Positions 26,362 to 34,520 are shown, counted from the stretch's first letter. The stretch: DNA of 64,000 nucleotides from Fonticella tunisiensis (GCF_004364155.1 NZ_SOAZ01000002.1:124001-188000); one strand, 5' to 3'. The notes: generated by a model from the letters alone, not told the origin. Translations and numbers: made by a program.

Positions 26362-26541
26362 GTGGTTGGGGGGAATGAAAGCAAGGTAATAAGCTTAAAA
26401 GAGTTTAAGAACAGAAGAAGACTTAAAAAGATTATGGATTTATGGTCAAAGGTTTCTTCGATTTTCAGAATCAAAAGCAAGAAGATAAAGAAAAATAAAC
26501 AACAGGGCAGGAAGAACACAAACAATAAAAAGCATATGTGA
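26362..26541 (+). CDS. Small basic protein of 59 residues
   Basis: A GTG-started ORF preceded by GGGGAG at 10 nt. The product begins MVGGNESKVISLKEFKNRRR and is extremely lysine/arginine rich, with a central hydrophobic patch (MDLWSKVSSIF). It lies alone in the 463-bp gap between the DUF5667 and ABC ATPase genes, with a CCGGTA-TACCGG hairpin 16 nt after its stop. It has no recognisable family; it could bind nucleic acid or the wall, or be a spurious ORF. Confidence 0.45.
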   Translation: MVGGNESKVISLKEFKNRRRLKKIMDLWSKVSSIFRIKSKKIKKNKQQGRKNTNNKKHM

Positions 26542-26556
26542 TGATTTTAAAATACC

Positions 26557-26574
26557 CCGGTAATTTTATACCGG
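26557..26574 (+). terminator. Possible weak terminator hairpin
   Basis: CCGGTA and TACCGG flank a 6-nt loop, followed by CTAAATTTTG. The T-tail is poor. Confidence 0.35.
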
Positions 26575-26689
26575 CTAAATTTTGTGAAAATTGTACAATG
26601 CATTCATATATCTTTGCCATGTTGAGAAGATTAAAATAATGTTAGAATGAAAATAGTCCAAGTATTATGTAGGGATGGGGAGGTTTAAT

Positions 26690-27799
26690 ATGGCAAAGGT
26701 AATTTTAAAAAACATTTATAAAGTATACCCCGGAAACGTTGCTGCCGTGAAGGATGTTAACCTTAATATTGAGGACAAGGAATTTGTAGTTTTAGTTGGG
26801 CCTTCAGGGTGCGGAAAGTCAACTACTCTTAGAATGATTGCAGGTCTTGAGGAAATAACGTCAGGAGAGCTCTATATTGGAGATAGGCTCTGTAATGATG
26901 TTGCTCCAAAGGACAGGGATATAGCTATGGTTTTCCAGAACTATGCCCTGTATCCACATATGACAGTTTATGAAAACATGGCCTTTGGACTTAAACTTAG
27001 AAAGACACCAAAAAATGAAATTGACAGAAAGGTTAGGGAAGCAGCTAAAATACTTGATATAGAACATCTTTTAGATAGGAAGCCAAAGGCTCTGTCAGGC
27101 GGGCAGAGGCAGAGAGTTGCCCTTGGTAGGGCCATAGTCAGGGAGCCAAAGGTGTTTTTGATGGATGAACCTTTGTCAAACCTTGATGCAAAGCTCAGGG
27201 TTCAGATGAGAACTGAGATACTTAAGCTTCACAGGAGGCTCAATACAACTTTTATATATGTAACACATGACCAGACTGAAGCTATGACAATGGGTACAAG
27301 AATAGTTGTTATGAAGGATGGGGTTGTACAGCAGGTGGATACTCCCAAGAATATTTATGAAAACCCTGCCAATGTGTTTGTTGCAGGCTTCATTGGAAGT
27401 CCACAGATGAACTTTATAAGCAGCATAATCACAAAAGAAGGGAATAGACTATATGTAAAAATTGGAGGACAGAAGCTTCCGGTTCCCATAGATAAAGCTA
27501 AGGTTCTTGAGGAAAAGGGATATGTAAATAAGGAGGTTATCTTTGGAATAAGGCCTGAAAACATGGATGACAATTCCGACTTCCTAAATAAATATAGCGA
27601 AAGCACAATAAATGCAAAGGTTGAGGTTATGGAAAATATGGGGTCGGAAACATACCTTTACCTGCTATTTGAAGGAAACAGTATAATAGCTCGGGTTGAG
27701 CCAACAAGCAATGCAAAGATCGACCATACAGTAAAGCTTGCGGTTGATATGAATAGAATGCATATATTTGACAAGGATACTGAAGAAGCAGTAATATAA
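26690..27799 (+). CDS. Sugar ABC transporter ATP-binding protein (UgpC/MsmX type)
   Basis: About 369 residues. Walker [17 protein letters not shown], signature [17 protein letters not shown], Walker [16 protein letters not shown] and a switch histidine in [12 protein letters not shown] are all intact. Residues 240-369 are the regulatory TOBE/OB domain (FGIRPENM) typical of MalK/UgpC/MsmX. Such ATPases can energise several sugar permeases encoded elsewhere; no permease or binding protein is adjacent here. The ATG at 26690 follows GGGGAGG by 6 nt. It is first in an operon with PucR-like and LacI-type regulators. Confidence 0.92.
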   Translation: MAKVILKNIYKVYPGNVAAVKDVNLNIEDKEFVVLVGPSGCGKSTTLRMIAGLEEITSGELYIGDRLCNDVAPKDRDIAMVFQNYALYPHMTVYENMAFGLKLRKTPKNEIDRKVREAAKILDIEHLLDRKPKALSGGQRQRVALGRAIVREPKVFLMDEPLSNLDAKLRVQMRTEILKLHRRLNTTFIYVTHDQTEAMTMGTRIVVMKDGVVQQVDTPKNIYENPANVFVAGFIGSPQMNFISSIITKEGNRLYVKIGGQKLPVPIDKAKVLEEKGYVNKEVIFGIRPENMDDNSDFLNKYSESTINAKVEVMENMGSETYLYLLFEGNSIIARVEPTSNAKIDHTVKLAVDMNRMHIFDKDTEEAVI

Positions 27800-27810
27800 G
27801 GGGGATTAAT

Positions 27811-28740
27811 ATGACATTCTGCGATACGCTGCAAAATGCACTGGGCTGCAGTATAGGGATTTACAATCTTGAGGGAAGGCTCATTGAGGGTGAGGATATT
27901 GGTTTCAAAGTTACTGAAAACGTTATCTATAATGATGTAAATACCTATATTAGGACAGGAAATTACATTATAAGTGCCAGAGCCAACCTTTCGCAGGATG
28001 CATGTAGTATAATAAGGGTAATGTGGAGTGCATCGTTAGAAAAAGAGGCTGCAGATTATATGCAGCCTCTTGAGCATATTTTAAAGAGCAATGTATCATA
28101 CGAAAGCGTTAGGGGCAGATATTTGGATAATACTGTATTATATATATATGCTAACAGGAATATATTGGGCATGCTGAAGAGCATATATGAAGGATATAAC
28201 GCTCATATAGTGTATGATGGAGAAGGATATTATCTTGTAAATCGGGCTGAAGATATTGAACAGGAGGCTCAGTCCATATTAAGCGATATAAGACAGGAAT
28301 GCGGTGTGAATGTTATAATAGGGTGTGGGAGAAGGGTTAGCGACAGCTATACAATAAAACAATCTGCTGACCATGCTAAAAAGGCCTTCTATTTAGCACG
28401 GAGCCTCGGGTTTAAAGAAGGTTTTTACCATATAGATAAAATGATTTTGTATGGTATTATTGATGAAGTTTCCGCTGATGATATAGATTTTTATGTTAAG
28501 GGTGGGTACGAAGGTTTTAATGAAGTTATGAGAGATAAGGAACTTATAGATACTGCTGAAGAGCTTTTAAGGTGTCATTTAAATATAAGTGAAGCAGCAA
28601 GAAGGCTCTATCTTCATAGGAATACACTTTTATACAGAGTTGAAAAGATAAAAAACCTTACAGGGCTTGATATAAAAAAGTTTGAGGAAGCTGTTATATT
28701 TAGAACGATTATGTCAATTTATAAACTTAAATGGAGATAA
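27811..28740 (+). CDS. PucR/CdaR-like helix-turn-helix regulator
   Basis: 309 residues. The C-terminal 60 residues are the PucR-type HTH (LNISEAARRLYLHRNTLLYRVEKIKNLTG; here read only as its core NISEAARRLYLHRNTLLYR). The middle has the GGDEF-derived phrase NVIIGCGRRVSD and the AFYLARSLG segment found in CdaR proteins. The first 100 residues are a putative ligand-sensing region. It starts 11 nt after the ABC ATPase and is followed by the LacI-type gene, so it probably controls or senses carbohydrate or organic-acid use. The ligand is unknown. Confidence 0.82.
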   Translation: MTFCDTLQNALGCSIGIYNLEGRLIEGEDIGFKVTENVIYNDVNTYIRTGNYIISARANLSQDACSIIRVMWSASLEKEAADYMQPLEHILKSNVSYESVRGRYLDNTVLYIYANRNILGMLKSIYEGYNAHIVYDGEGYYLVNRAEDIEQEAQSILSDIRQECGVNVIIGCGRRVSDSYTIKQSADHAKKAFYLARSLGFKEGFYHIDKMILYGIIDEVSADDIDFYVKGGYEGFNEVMRDKELIDTAEELLRCHLNISEAARRLYLHRNTLLYRVEKIKNLTGLDIKKFEEAVIFRTIMSIYKLKWR

Positions 28741-28751
28741 AGGGTGATTAT

Positions 28752-29777
28752 ATGGTTACTATTAAAGAAGTTGCAGAAAGGGCTGGAGTTTCGCCTTCTA
28801 CGGTTTCGAGGGTAATATCAGACAGTCCAAGAATAAGCGATGAAACCAAACAGAAGGTAAGAAGGGCAATGGAGGAGCTTGGATACCATCCAAACGCAAT
28901 CGCAAGAAGTCTAGTAAATAGAGCTACTAATACCATTGGAATCGTTATGCCGCGTTCGGCAGAGGATGTATTCTTGAACCCCTTTTTCCCTGAGGCACTT
29001 AGAGGGATTGCTAAATGTACACATGATGAAGGCTTTTGTGTGCTTTTGACAACAGGCAATTCCGATGATGAGCAGATAGAGTCCCTTCTTTCCGTTGTGA
29101 GAGGAGGAAGGGTTGATGGGGTAATTCTTATGTACTCAAAGCTTGATGACCCCATACTTGAAATGCTTACAGAAATGAACATACCTTTTTCAATGATTGG
29201 AAGGCCAACGATTAGCGAAGATATAAATTTCGTAGACAATGATAACGTGAATGCTGCTTATGAGGCTGCAAATTACCTTATAAGTATGGGGCATAGAAGG
29301 ATTGGGCTTATAAATGGTTCTTTAAACCTTGTGGTTTCCATTGATAGATATGAGGGTTACAAAAGGGCACTTGCTAAAAATAAAATTGAACTGGATGAAA
29401 GCATTATCATGTCAAGCGAATTTGTCCAGGAGGGCGGATATGAGAGCATGAAAAAAATGCTCAGCGTGGAAAACCCTCCATCGGCGGTGCTTGTTACAGA
29501 CGATTTAATAGCCTTCGGTGCCATAAGAGCAGCAAGGGATATGAAGGTAAAGATTCCAGATGAAATGTCAATAATCAGCTTTAACAATATTCCCCTTGCA
29601 GATTTTGCAACACCTCCTTTAACATCCGTTGATATAAATGCATACAGTCTGGGATATAAGGCTGCGAAGCTGGTTATCGATGATATTAAGGGTAAAAAAC
29701 ATAAACCGTCATGTTATATAGTTGAAACCAGGATAGTTTTCAGGGATTCAGTAATTTCTAAAAATAACATCAGTTAG
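28752..29777 (+). CDS. LacI/GalR-family repressor
   Basis: About 341 residues. It starts with the LacI HTH (MVTIKEVAERAGVSPSTVSR and hinge segment YHPNAIARSLVN), followed by a periplasmic-binding-like effector domain (IGIVMPRSAEDVF, DGVILMYSK, FVDNDNVNAAYEAANYL, ILVTDDLIAFGA-type region, SIISFNNIPLADFATPPLTS). The ATG at 28752 has AGGGTGAT; the upstream in-frame ATG overlaps the previous gene. A palindromic candidate operator lies just after the gene at 29820. CcpA-like proteins are related, but identity as CcpA is not supported by context. Confidence 0.9.
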   Translation: MVTIKEVAERAGVSPSTVSRVISDSPRISDETKQKVRRAMEELGYHPNAIARSLVNRATNTIGIVMPRSAEDVFLNPFFPEALRGIAKCTHDEGFCVLLTTGNSDDEQIESLLSVVRGGRVDGVILMYSKLDDPILEMLTEMNIPFSMIGRPTISEDINFVDNDNVNAAYEAANYLISMGHRRIGLINGSLNLVVSIDRYEGYKRALAKNKIELDESIIMSSEFVQEGGYESMKKMLSVENPPSAVLVTDDLIAFGAIRAARDMKVKIPDEMSIISFNNIPLADFATPPLTSVDINAYSLGYKAAKLVIDDIKGKKHKPSCYIVETRIVFRDSVISKNNIS

Positions 29778-29819
29778 ATTGGCAGATAATTGTGTATATT
29801 AAAAATGGTTTTGTTAAAA

Positions 29820-29833
29820 TACAAACGTTTGCA
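29820..29833. promoter_or_regulatory. LacI-type (cre-like) operator
   Basis: TACAAACGTTTGCA contains the perfect palindrome CAAACGTTTG. Read on the minus strand it matches the catabolite-response consensus TGNAANCGNTNNCA with one mismatch. It lies between the LacI-type gene and comB. Confidence 0.4.
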
Positions 29834-29881
29834 AAAGATCTTCTCCATTCATCATTCCGATAAGGGTACTGCTTCCGTCAA

Positions 29882-29935
29882 CCTTAGAACTTTTCTGGGC
29901 AAGCGAAGCAATGAATGAAATATATTTTTTCAGCG
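29882..29935 (-). repeat. Dispersed TIR element, degenerate partial copy (D)
   Basis: CCTTAGAACTT at 29882 and ATGAATGAAATATATTTTTT followed by CAGCG match, in inverted orientation, the left end of copy C (GCTGCG, then AAAAAATATATTTCATTCA, then AAGTTCTAAGG). The other half is missing or unrecognisable. It sits in the 257-bp gap between the LacI-type gene and comB. Confidence 0.6.
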
Positions 29936-30034
29936 TATTTTAAAGACAAAAACCTGCAAAGTAATTTAGTTTAAGGATAAAAATAATTATGCATTTTGAA
30001 AAATGCAGGATGCAAAATAAAATGGGGTGATATT

Positions 30035-30736
30035 ATGAACATAAGCCTGATTCCATCTGTGGAACATATAAAAGAAGAAGAGCTTAAGGATAAAGTAGTT
30101 ATAGTAATTGATGTTTTAAGGGCTACATCAGTTATAGTAACAGCGCTGGCAAATGGTGCAAAGGAGGTTATTCCTGTACTTGAAATTGAGGATGCATTAG
30201 AGCTTAAAAGTGATATGGAACTTCTAGGAGGTGAAAGAAAGGGGCTTAAGATAGATGGATTTGACCTTTCAAACTCTCCACTTGAATATACAAGGGAAAT
30301 GGTTGAAGGCAGAAGTATAATAATGACTACAACCAATGGCACAAGGGCTCTACATAAGGCAAAAGAAGGGGATAAAATTTACATAGGAGCTGTTATAAAC
30401 GGGGTGTCGGCGGCGAAAAAGGCCTCAGATGAGAAAAAGGATATGGCTATTATATGCGCTGGAACCTATGGGAAGTTTTCACTTGATGACTTTCTGTGCG
30501 CCGGGAAAATTATATATGAAGTTCTTAAAAGAGGAGAATATGAGCTTGATGATTTCGCAGCAGCAGCATATATGGCATACAGGGACAACAAGCATGATCT
30601 AATATCATATGTCAAAATGGCAAAGCACTGCAAGTATCTTATATCCATAGGCCTTGAAGAGGATATAAAGTACTGCTTTACGGAAGATATAGCAGACGTT
30701 GTTCCGGAATACAGGGACGGTGTTATAAAATTATAA
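30035..30736 (+). CDS. comB: 2-phosphosulfolactate phosphatase (ComB family)
   Basis: About 233 residues matching ComB: VIVIDVLRATSVIVTALANG, LLGGERKGLKIDGFDLSNSP, MTTTNGTRAL, VINGVSAAKKA and ICAGTYGKFSLDDFLCAG. ComB is a Mg-dependent phosphatase of methanogen coenzyme M synthesis; the many clostridial homologues act in sulfolactate metabolism or on an unknown phosphate. The ATG at 30035 follows GGGGTGAT. No comA or comC is present here. The stop codon lies inside a 10-bp sequence repeated at 31006-31015, beyond repeat copy C. Confidence 0.88.
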   Translation: MNISLIPSVEHIKEEELKDKVVIVIDVLRATSVIVTALANGAKEVIPVLEIEDALELKSDMELLGGERKGLKIDGFDLSNSPLEYTREMVEGRSIIMTTTNGTRALHKAKEGDKIYIGAVINGVSAAKKASDEKKDMAIICAGTYGKFSLDDFLCAGKIIYEVLKRGEYELDDFAAAAYMAYRDNKHDLISYVKMAKHCKYLISIGLEEDIKYCFTEDIADVVPEYRDGVIKL

Positions 30737-30745
30737 GAAGATTAT

Positions 30746-31004
30746 TTAACTTGTTGTGCTAGATAAATTTACAGATCGGCGCTGCGATAAAAAATATATT
30801 TCATTCACCAGCACGCTTAGCAAAGAAGTTCTAAGGCTCGGGACTTGAAAAATCAAGAACTTTCGTTAAACTCCCCTTGCTTAAGTCACGAAAGTTCTAG
30901 GATTTTTCTGCGTCCCTTCGCCTAGAACTTCTAATTGCCCGCTTTATGTGAATTTCATATATTTTTTATCTCCGCTCAGTCTCAAAACTAGCACAACAAG
31001 TTAA
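30746..31004. repeat. Dispersed TIR element, full copy (C) with outer inverted repeats
   Basis: The outer perfect 17-bp inverted repeats are TTAACTTGTTGTGCTAG (30746-30762) and its complement (30988-31004). The inner ends are GATAAAAAATATAT (30786-30799) and ATATATTTTTTATC (30957-30970). Nested inside, AGAAGTTCT-A-AGGC (30824-30837) pairs with GCCTAGAACTTCT (30920-30932), and AGAACTTTCGT (30856-30866) pairs with ACGAAAGTTCT (30888-30898). There is no ORF. It fills the 330-bp gap between comB and the convergent methyltransferase gene. Confidence 0.85.
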
Positions 31005-31066
31005 TTTATAAGAAGCTTAGGAGAAAATTTTCATTTTAATTAAAACCCCTTTAAAACAATTACTTA

Positions 31067-32239
31067 CTATATTACCTGAAGTATCAAAAATTTAAGATAT
31101 AAGGTTTCCTCCGAGTTGAAAAGCACAGGATGGTCCTTTGCCTGGTTTCTATATTCAACGAGGCGTATTGTCTTTTTAGCATCCTTTGCAGCATCCATTA
31201 TAATCTCCATGAAAAGCTCAGGATACATAAAATGGGAGCAGGAGGCCGTCACTAAAAAACCACCTGATCTTACAAGCTTCATAGCCCTTAAATTTATTTC
31301 CTTATATCCCCTTATTGCACTTTCAACGGCAGAACGGCTTTTTGTAAACGCAGGGGGATCAAGTATGACCACATCAAACTGCCTTTTTTCCTTAACCCAT
31401 TCAGGCAGTACGTCAAATGTGTTTGAAACTTGAAATTTACATACGTCAGATAATCCGTTTAACTCAGCGTTTTTTCTTGCAAATTCAATTGCATGCTCGG
31501 ATATATCAACCCCAAGAACGCTTTTTGCTCCGTAATGTCCTGCGTGGAGTGAGAAGGAGCCTGTATGGCAGAAGCAGTCAAGCACATCTGCATCCTTTAC
31601 TATTCCTTTAATAGACGCTCTGTTTTCCTTCTGATCGAGGAAATAGCCTGTTTTCTGGCCGTTTTCAATATCAACATAAAATTTAACACCGTTTTCTTCA
31701 GTTTCAACCATGGTATCGAAGGGTTCGGTTAAAAAACCCTTTCTTTCTTCAAGTCCTTCAAGCTTTCTAACGGGTACATCGCTTCTTTCATATATACCCC
31801 TTGGTTTAAATATTTCCTTTAAAACCTTAACAATTGTGTCCCTCCATCTGTCCATTCCAAGGGATAGAATCTGAACTACAAGATAATCGCCGTACTTATC
31901 TATAACAAGTGCAGGAAGAAAATCAGCCTCTCCAAATACAACCCTGCAGGAGGTTGTTTCTATAACTTTCTTCCTATAATCCCAGGCAGCCTGAATCCTT
32001 CTTCTGAAAAAGTCTTCATTTATTTCTTCATTTATATCTCTAGTTAAAATTCTAATTGTGATTTTAGAATGTGGATTTATGTATCCCTTTCCAATGAATC
32101 TACCCTTAAAGTTATAAACCTCAACTATATCGCCAGGTTCGAAGTCCCCTTCATATCTTTCTATCTCGTTTGAATATACCCAAGGGTGGCCATCCTCAAC
32201 CCTTTTTCCTTTTTTAAAGCCAAGAAAAACCTTTGCCAT
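31067..32239 (-). CDS. Class I rRNA large-subunit methyltransferase, RlmI-like (PUA plus SAM domain)
   Basis: 390 residues. Residues 1-75 form a PUA domain (HPWVYSNEIER, EPGDIVEVYNFKGRFIGKGY). The SAM methyltransferase domain covers about 190-390: YFLDQKENR, VLDCFCHTGSFSLHAG (SAM motif I), VLGVDISEHAIEFARKNA, DVVILDPPAFTKSR and TASCSHFM. RlmI methylates 23S rRNA C1962 (E. coli numbering) to m5C. The ATG follows GGAGG by 7 nt. It is a single gene, read toward the repeat element. Confidence 0.92.
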   Translation of the reverse strand: MAKVFLGFKKGKRVEDGHPWVYSNEIERYEGDFEPGDIVEVYNFKGRFIGKGYINPHSKITIRILTRDINEEINEDFFRRRIQAAWDYRKKVIETTSCRVVFGEADFLPALVIDKYGDYLVVQILSLGMDRWRDTIVKVLKEIFKPRGIYERSDVPVRKLEGLEERKGFLTEPFDTMVETEENGVKFYVDIENGQKTGYFLDQKENRASIKGIVKDADVLDCFCHTGSFSLHAGHYGAKSVLGVDISEHAIEFARKNAELNGLSDVCKFQVSNTFDVLPEWVKEKRQFDVVILDPPAFTKSRSAVESAIRGYKEINLRAMKLVRSGGFLVTASCSHFMYPELFMEIIMDAAKDAKKTIRLVEYRNQAKDHPVLFNSEETLYLKFLILQVI

Positions 32240-32437
32240 ATGTATTCCTCCATTATCTTTTGTTACAAATGTAGTATACCATAAGCAGGGAAAAAATAAA
32301 CAAGCAATGTCCCATTATAAAAATCTATTAAGATGTAAACAATATCTATAGAAGACACCGGCGGCACTTACAGAAAATAGGACTGGTTATTCATTCTTTT
32401 AAATGAGTGCTTTTGAACCAACTATAGGAGGGATATT

Positions 32438-32758
32438 ATGAGTATAGTTTTAAAGTTTGCACTGCTGGATCTTGTTATCTTCGTAGTAAGTTTTGCAGTT
32501 TTTTCAGCTTTAATTCCCGGAAATAAAAGGCATATAATATGGGAAAAGTATATAAGTTCCTTTGCAAAATTCGTTATATATATTTTCATTCTGGCACTGG
32601 CAATAAACATTTTAACTGCGGTTATAGTATATGCATTGAGATATGAGCGCTATCTGAACATGATAGCGCCTGCAGTTCAAGCAGTTCTAATAGGGTTTGT
32701 AGCAGCATGTGTTCCAAGGCGCGGTGTTGGAGATAAAGGAGAAGAAATGGCAAAGTGA
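32438..32758 (+). CDS. Small membrane protein
   Basis: 106 residues with three hydrophobic helices (about 3-25, 43-68 and 76-93) and a charged cytoplasmic tail (RRGVGDKGEEMAK). The ATG follows GGAGGG. I know no family for it. It is a single gene with a terminator touching its stop. Confidence 0.65.
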   Translation: MSIVLKFALLDLVIFVVSFAVFSALIPGNKRHIIWEKYISSFAKFVIYIFILALAINILTAVIVYALRYERYLNMIAPAVQAVLIGFVAACVPRRGVGDKGEEMAK

Positions 32759-32759
32759 C

Positions 32760-32783
32760 AAAGGCGATTTACCATCGCCTTTT
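32760..32783 (+). terminator. Terminator of the small membrane protein gene
   Basis: AAAGGCGA pairs with TCGCCTTT around a 7-nt loop, followed by TAATC. Confidence 0.8.
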
Positions 32784-32867
32784 AATCTACATAAAATTCT
32801 ATGAAAAAATAGTATCTAATATGTTGCAAAATAGACGAGTATAATATATAATAAACTATGTCAGCAG

Positions 32868-32943
32868 CGGGGTGTGGCGCAGATGGGAGCGCGCGTGGTT
32901 TGGGACCATGAGGTCGCAGGTTCAATCCCTGTCACCCCGACCA
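32868..32943 (+). tRNA. tRNA-Pro (anticodon TGG)
   Basis: A 76-nt cloverleaf with acceptor stem CGGGGTG/CACCCCG, encoded CCA, D-arm GGCGCAGATGGGAGCGC, anticodon stem CGTGG/CCATG with loop TTTGGGA, and T-arm GCAGGTTCAATCCCTGT. The anticodon TGG gives proline. Confidence 0.97.
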
Positions 32944-32946
32944 TAA

Positions 32947-32968
32947 AGGCTTAGTGAGTGCTAAGCCT
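32947..32968 (+). terminator. Terminator between the two tRNA genes
   Basis: AGGCTTAG pairs with CTAAGCCT around a 6-nt loop, then ATTTTATT. The two tRNAs are therefore probably transcribed separately. Confidence 0.75.
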
Positions 32969-32997
32969 ATTTTATTACATTTATAAGGAAAAAATAT

Positions 32998-33073
32998 CGG
33001 GGTGTGGCGCAGATGGGAGCGCGCATGGTTCGGGACCATGAGGTCGCAGGTTCGAGCCCTGTCACCCCGACCA
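32998..33073 (+). tRNA. tRNA-Pro (anticodon CGG), prophage attachment gene
   Basis: A 76-nt cloverleaf differing from the upstream tRNA-Pro in only four positions: the anticodon first base (loop TTCGGGA), one anticodon-stem base, and two T-loop-region bases (TTCGAGCCC against TTCAATCCC). The encoded CCA is present. The prophage integrase lies 109 bp downstream and faces it, so the 3' end is the likely attachment core (attL). The matching attR would be outside this window. Confidence 0.95.
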
Positions 33074-33076
33074 GTT

Positions 33077-33110
33077 AAAAGCCTGTTATCTCAAAGGATT
33101 TCAGGCTTTT
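33077..33110 (+). terminator. Terminator after tRNA-Pro(CGG)
   Basis: AAAAGCCTG (33077-33085) pairs with CAGGCTTTT (33102-33110), followed by ATATTTTTG. Confidence 0.82.
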
Positions 33111-33116
33111 ATATTT

Positions 33117-33161
33117 TTGTTGTCATGACAACAAATTATTAAATGACAACATATTGACAAC
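33117..33161. promoter_or_regulatory. Candidate integrase arm-type sites
   Basis: The heptamer TGACAAC occurs at 33126-33132, 33144-33150 and 33155-33161, and inverted (GTTGTCA) at 33119-33125. The first inverted pair makes the perfect 18-bp palindrome 33117-33134. They lie between the tRNA end and the integrase gene, where arm or excisionase sites are expected in an att region. Confidence 0.55.
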
Positions 33162-33168
33162 ATGCAAA

Positions 33169-33194
33169 AAAGAAGGCTTTTTTAAGCCTTCTTT
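33169..33194 (-). terminator. Terminator of the integrase gene
   Basis: AAAGAAGGCTT pairs with AAGCCTTCTTT around TTTT and overlaps the integrase stop. On the minus strand it is followed by a T-run (TTTTTTTGC). Confidence 0.82.
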
Positions 33195-34315
33195 AAGAAC
33201 AAATCGTTAAGTTTTTCAGCAGCCTCCTTTTGCATTGTTGGAAGAACGTGGCTATATATATCAAGTGTAATATCTATGCTTGCATGACCTAATCTTTCGC
33301 TAACTATCTTAGGATTTACCCCTTGGAGCAATAACAACGTTGCGTGAGTATGTCTAAGATCATGGAAACGTATATCAGGTAACTCTAACTTTCTTAGTAG
33401 CTTTTTAAATGCATGTGTGATATAATCAGGTTTAAGTTCTTCGCCATTAGGCCATGAACAAACAAGGTTAGTATCTTTATATTCACTACCGAAAAGCAGC
33501 TTATTTTCAAGCTGTTTTTTTCTATGTTGTTTTAAAATAGGTATTACAAACGAAGGTAATTCAACAATTCTCTCTCCAGCATCAGTTTTAGTGTCTAAAA
33601 TAATGTTTTTCCCATTTTTTCTAATAGCAGCACTTTCACTAATAATGATATGTCCTTTTTCTAAATTTACATTAGACCATTTCAAAGCAATTATTTCACC
33701 GCGTCTTAAACCGCAGGTTAGAGCTAATAAGAGAGGAATATGCATAACTTCCTGTGAATTATGTGCATAATCTAAAAGCAAATTCACCTGTTCAGGAGTT
33801 AAAACTTGCATTTTTTTCTTTTCTCTTTTTGGTGGTTCAACAGCTTCACAAGGATTTGAAGGTATAAGTTGCCATTTTACTGCTTGGTTTAAAGCTGTTT
33901 TAAGTGTAGTGTAGTAATGCTTAATTGTAGTAGAATTAATATCTTCTCTTTCATAAAGTTTTGATATAAAACTTTGAATATGAATAGGTTTAAGCTTTGA
34001 TAGTTCTGTAGAACCTAATCCGGGAATCAAGATATTATTAACTATCTTCTCATAGAAAATATAAGTTGTAGGCTTAAGCAAAGGTTTTTTATTTTCAAGC
34101 CATTTTAATAAAAAGTCCTTTAAGGTTGAATTTTTATATTCAACATATTCTCCTTGTTCTATCTTTGCAATCAACTCCGCTAGGGCCTTCTCGGCTTCTT
34201 TTTTTGTCTTGAATCCCCCAACTGATTTTTGTTTACGTTTGCCCGTCAACGGATCCCTGCCTACATCAACAACTATTTGATATCCTGCACCACGCTTTCG
34301 GATATGTCCTCTCAT
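33182..34315 (-). CDS. int: Phage tyrosine recombinase (integrase)
   Basis: About 377 residues. It has an N-terminal arm-binding AP2-like domain (residues 1-55), a SAM-like core-binding domain (about 60-165) and a C-terminal catalytic domain. The catalytic residues are visible: Arg in CGLRRGEI, His/Arg in HDLRHTHATLLL, His in RLGHASIDIT and Tyr in LDIYSHVLP. The ATG at 34315 follows GGAGG by 7 nt. It is transcribed toward the tRNA-Pro, as is usual for tRNA-integrated prophages of Firmicutes. Confidence 0.96.
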   Translation of the reverse strand: MRGHIRKRGAGYQIVVDVGRDPLTGKRKQKSVGGFKTKKEAEKALAELIAKIEQGEYVEYKNSTLKDFLLKWLENKKPLLKPTTYIFYEKIVNNILIPGLGSTELSKLKPIHIQSFISKLYEREDINSTTIKHYYTTLKTALNQAVKWQLIPSNPCEAVEPPKREKKKMQVLTPEQVNLLLDYAHNSQEVMHIPLLLALTCGLRRGEIIALKWSNVNLEKGHIIISESAAIRKNGKNIILDTKTDAGERIVELPSFVIPILKQHRKKQLENKLLFGSEYKDTNLVCSWPNGEELKPDYITHAFKKLLRKLELPDIRFHDLRHTHATLLLLQGVNPKIVSERLGHASIDITLDIYSHVLPTMQKEAAEKLNDLFLKKA

Positions 34316-34520
34316 TTTCATTCCTCCTTTTACCAAAAAATAAAAACCCAACACACATATAGTGCATTGGGTTTCATGAACCTCTCAACGGATTTCATTG
34401 AATCTCTTTTTGGGTTTCTAATATTATTTTAACGAACAAATGTTTGTGTGTCAAGAATAAAATAGACATACTAATTATATATTATATTTAGTAACGTTAA
34501 AAAGTAAATTTTTTAACATA

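Noticed and set aside
29838-29937. T-box or riboswitch-like leader before comB
   Set aside because: No conserved T-box sequence or terminator pair; the region is explained in part by the degenerate repeat half-copy.
30731-31015. TTATAAGAAG direct repeats (30731-30740, 31006-31015) as target-site duplication of repeat copy C
   Set aside because: They do not abut the inverted ends equally (5 bp on the left, 1 bp on the right) and one contains the comB stop. Suggestive but not claimed.
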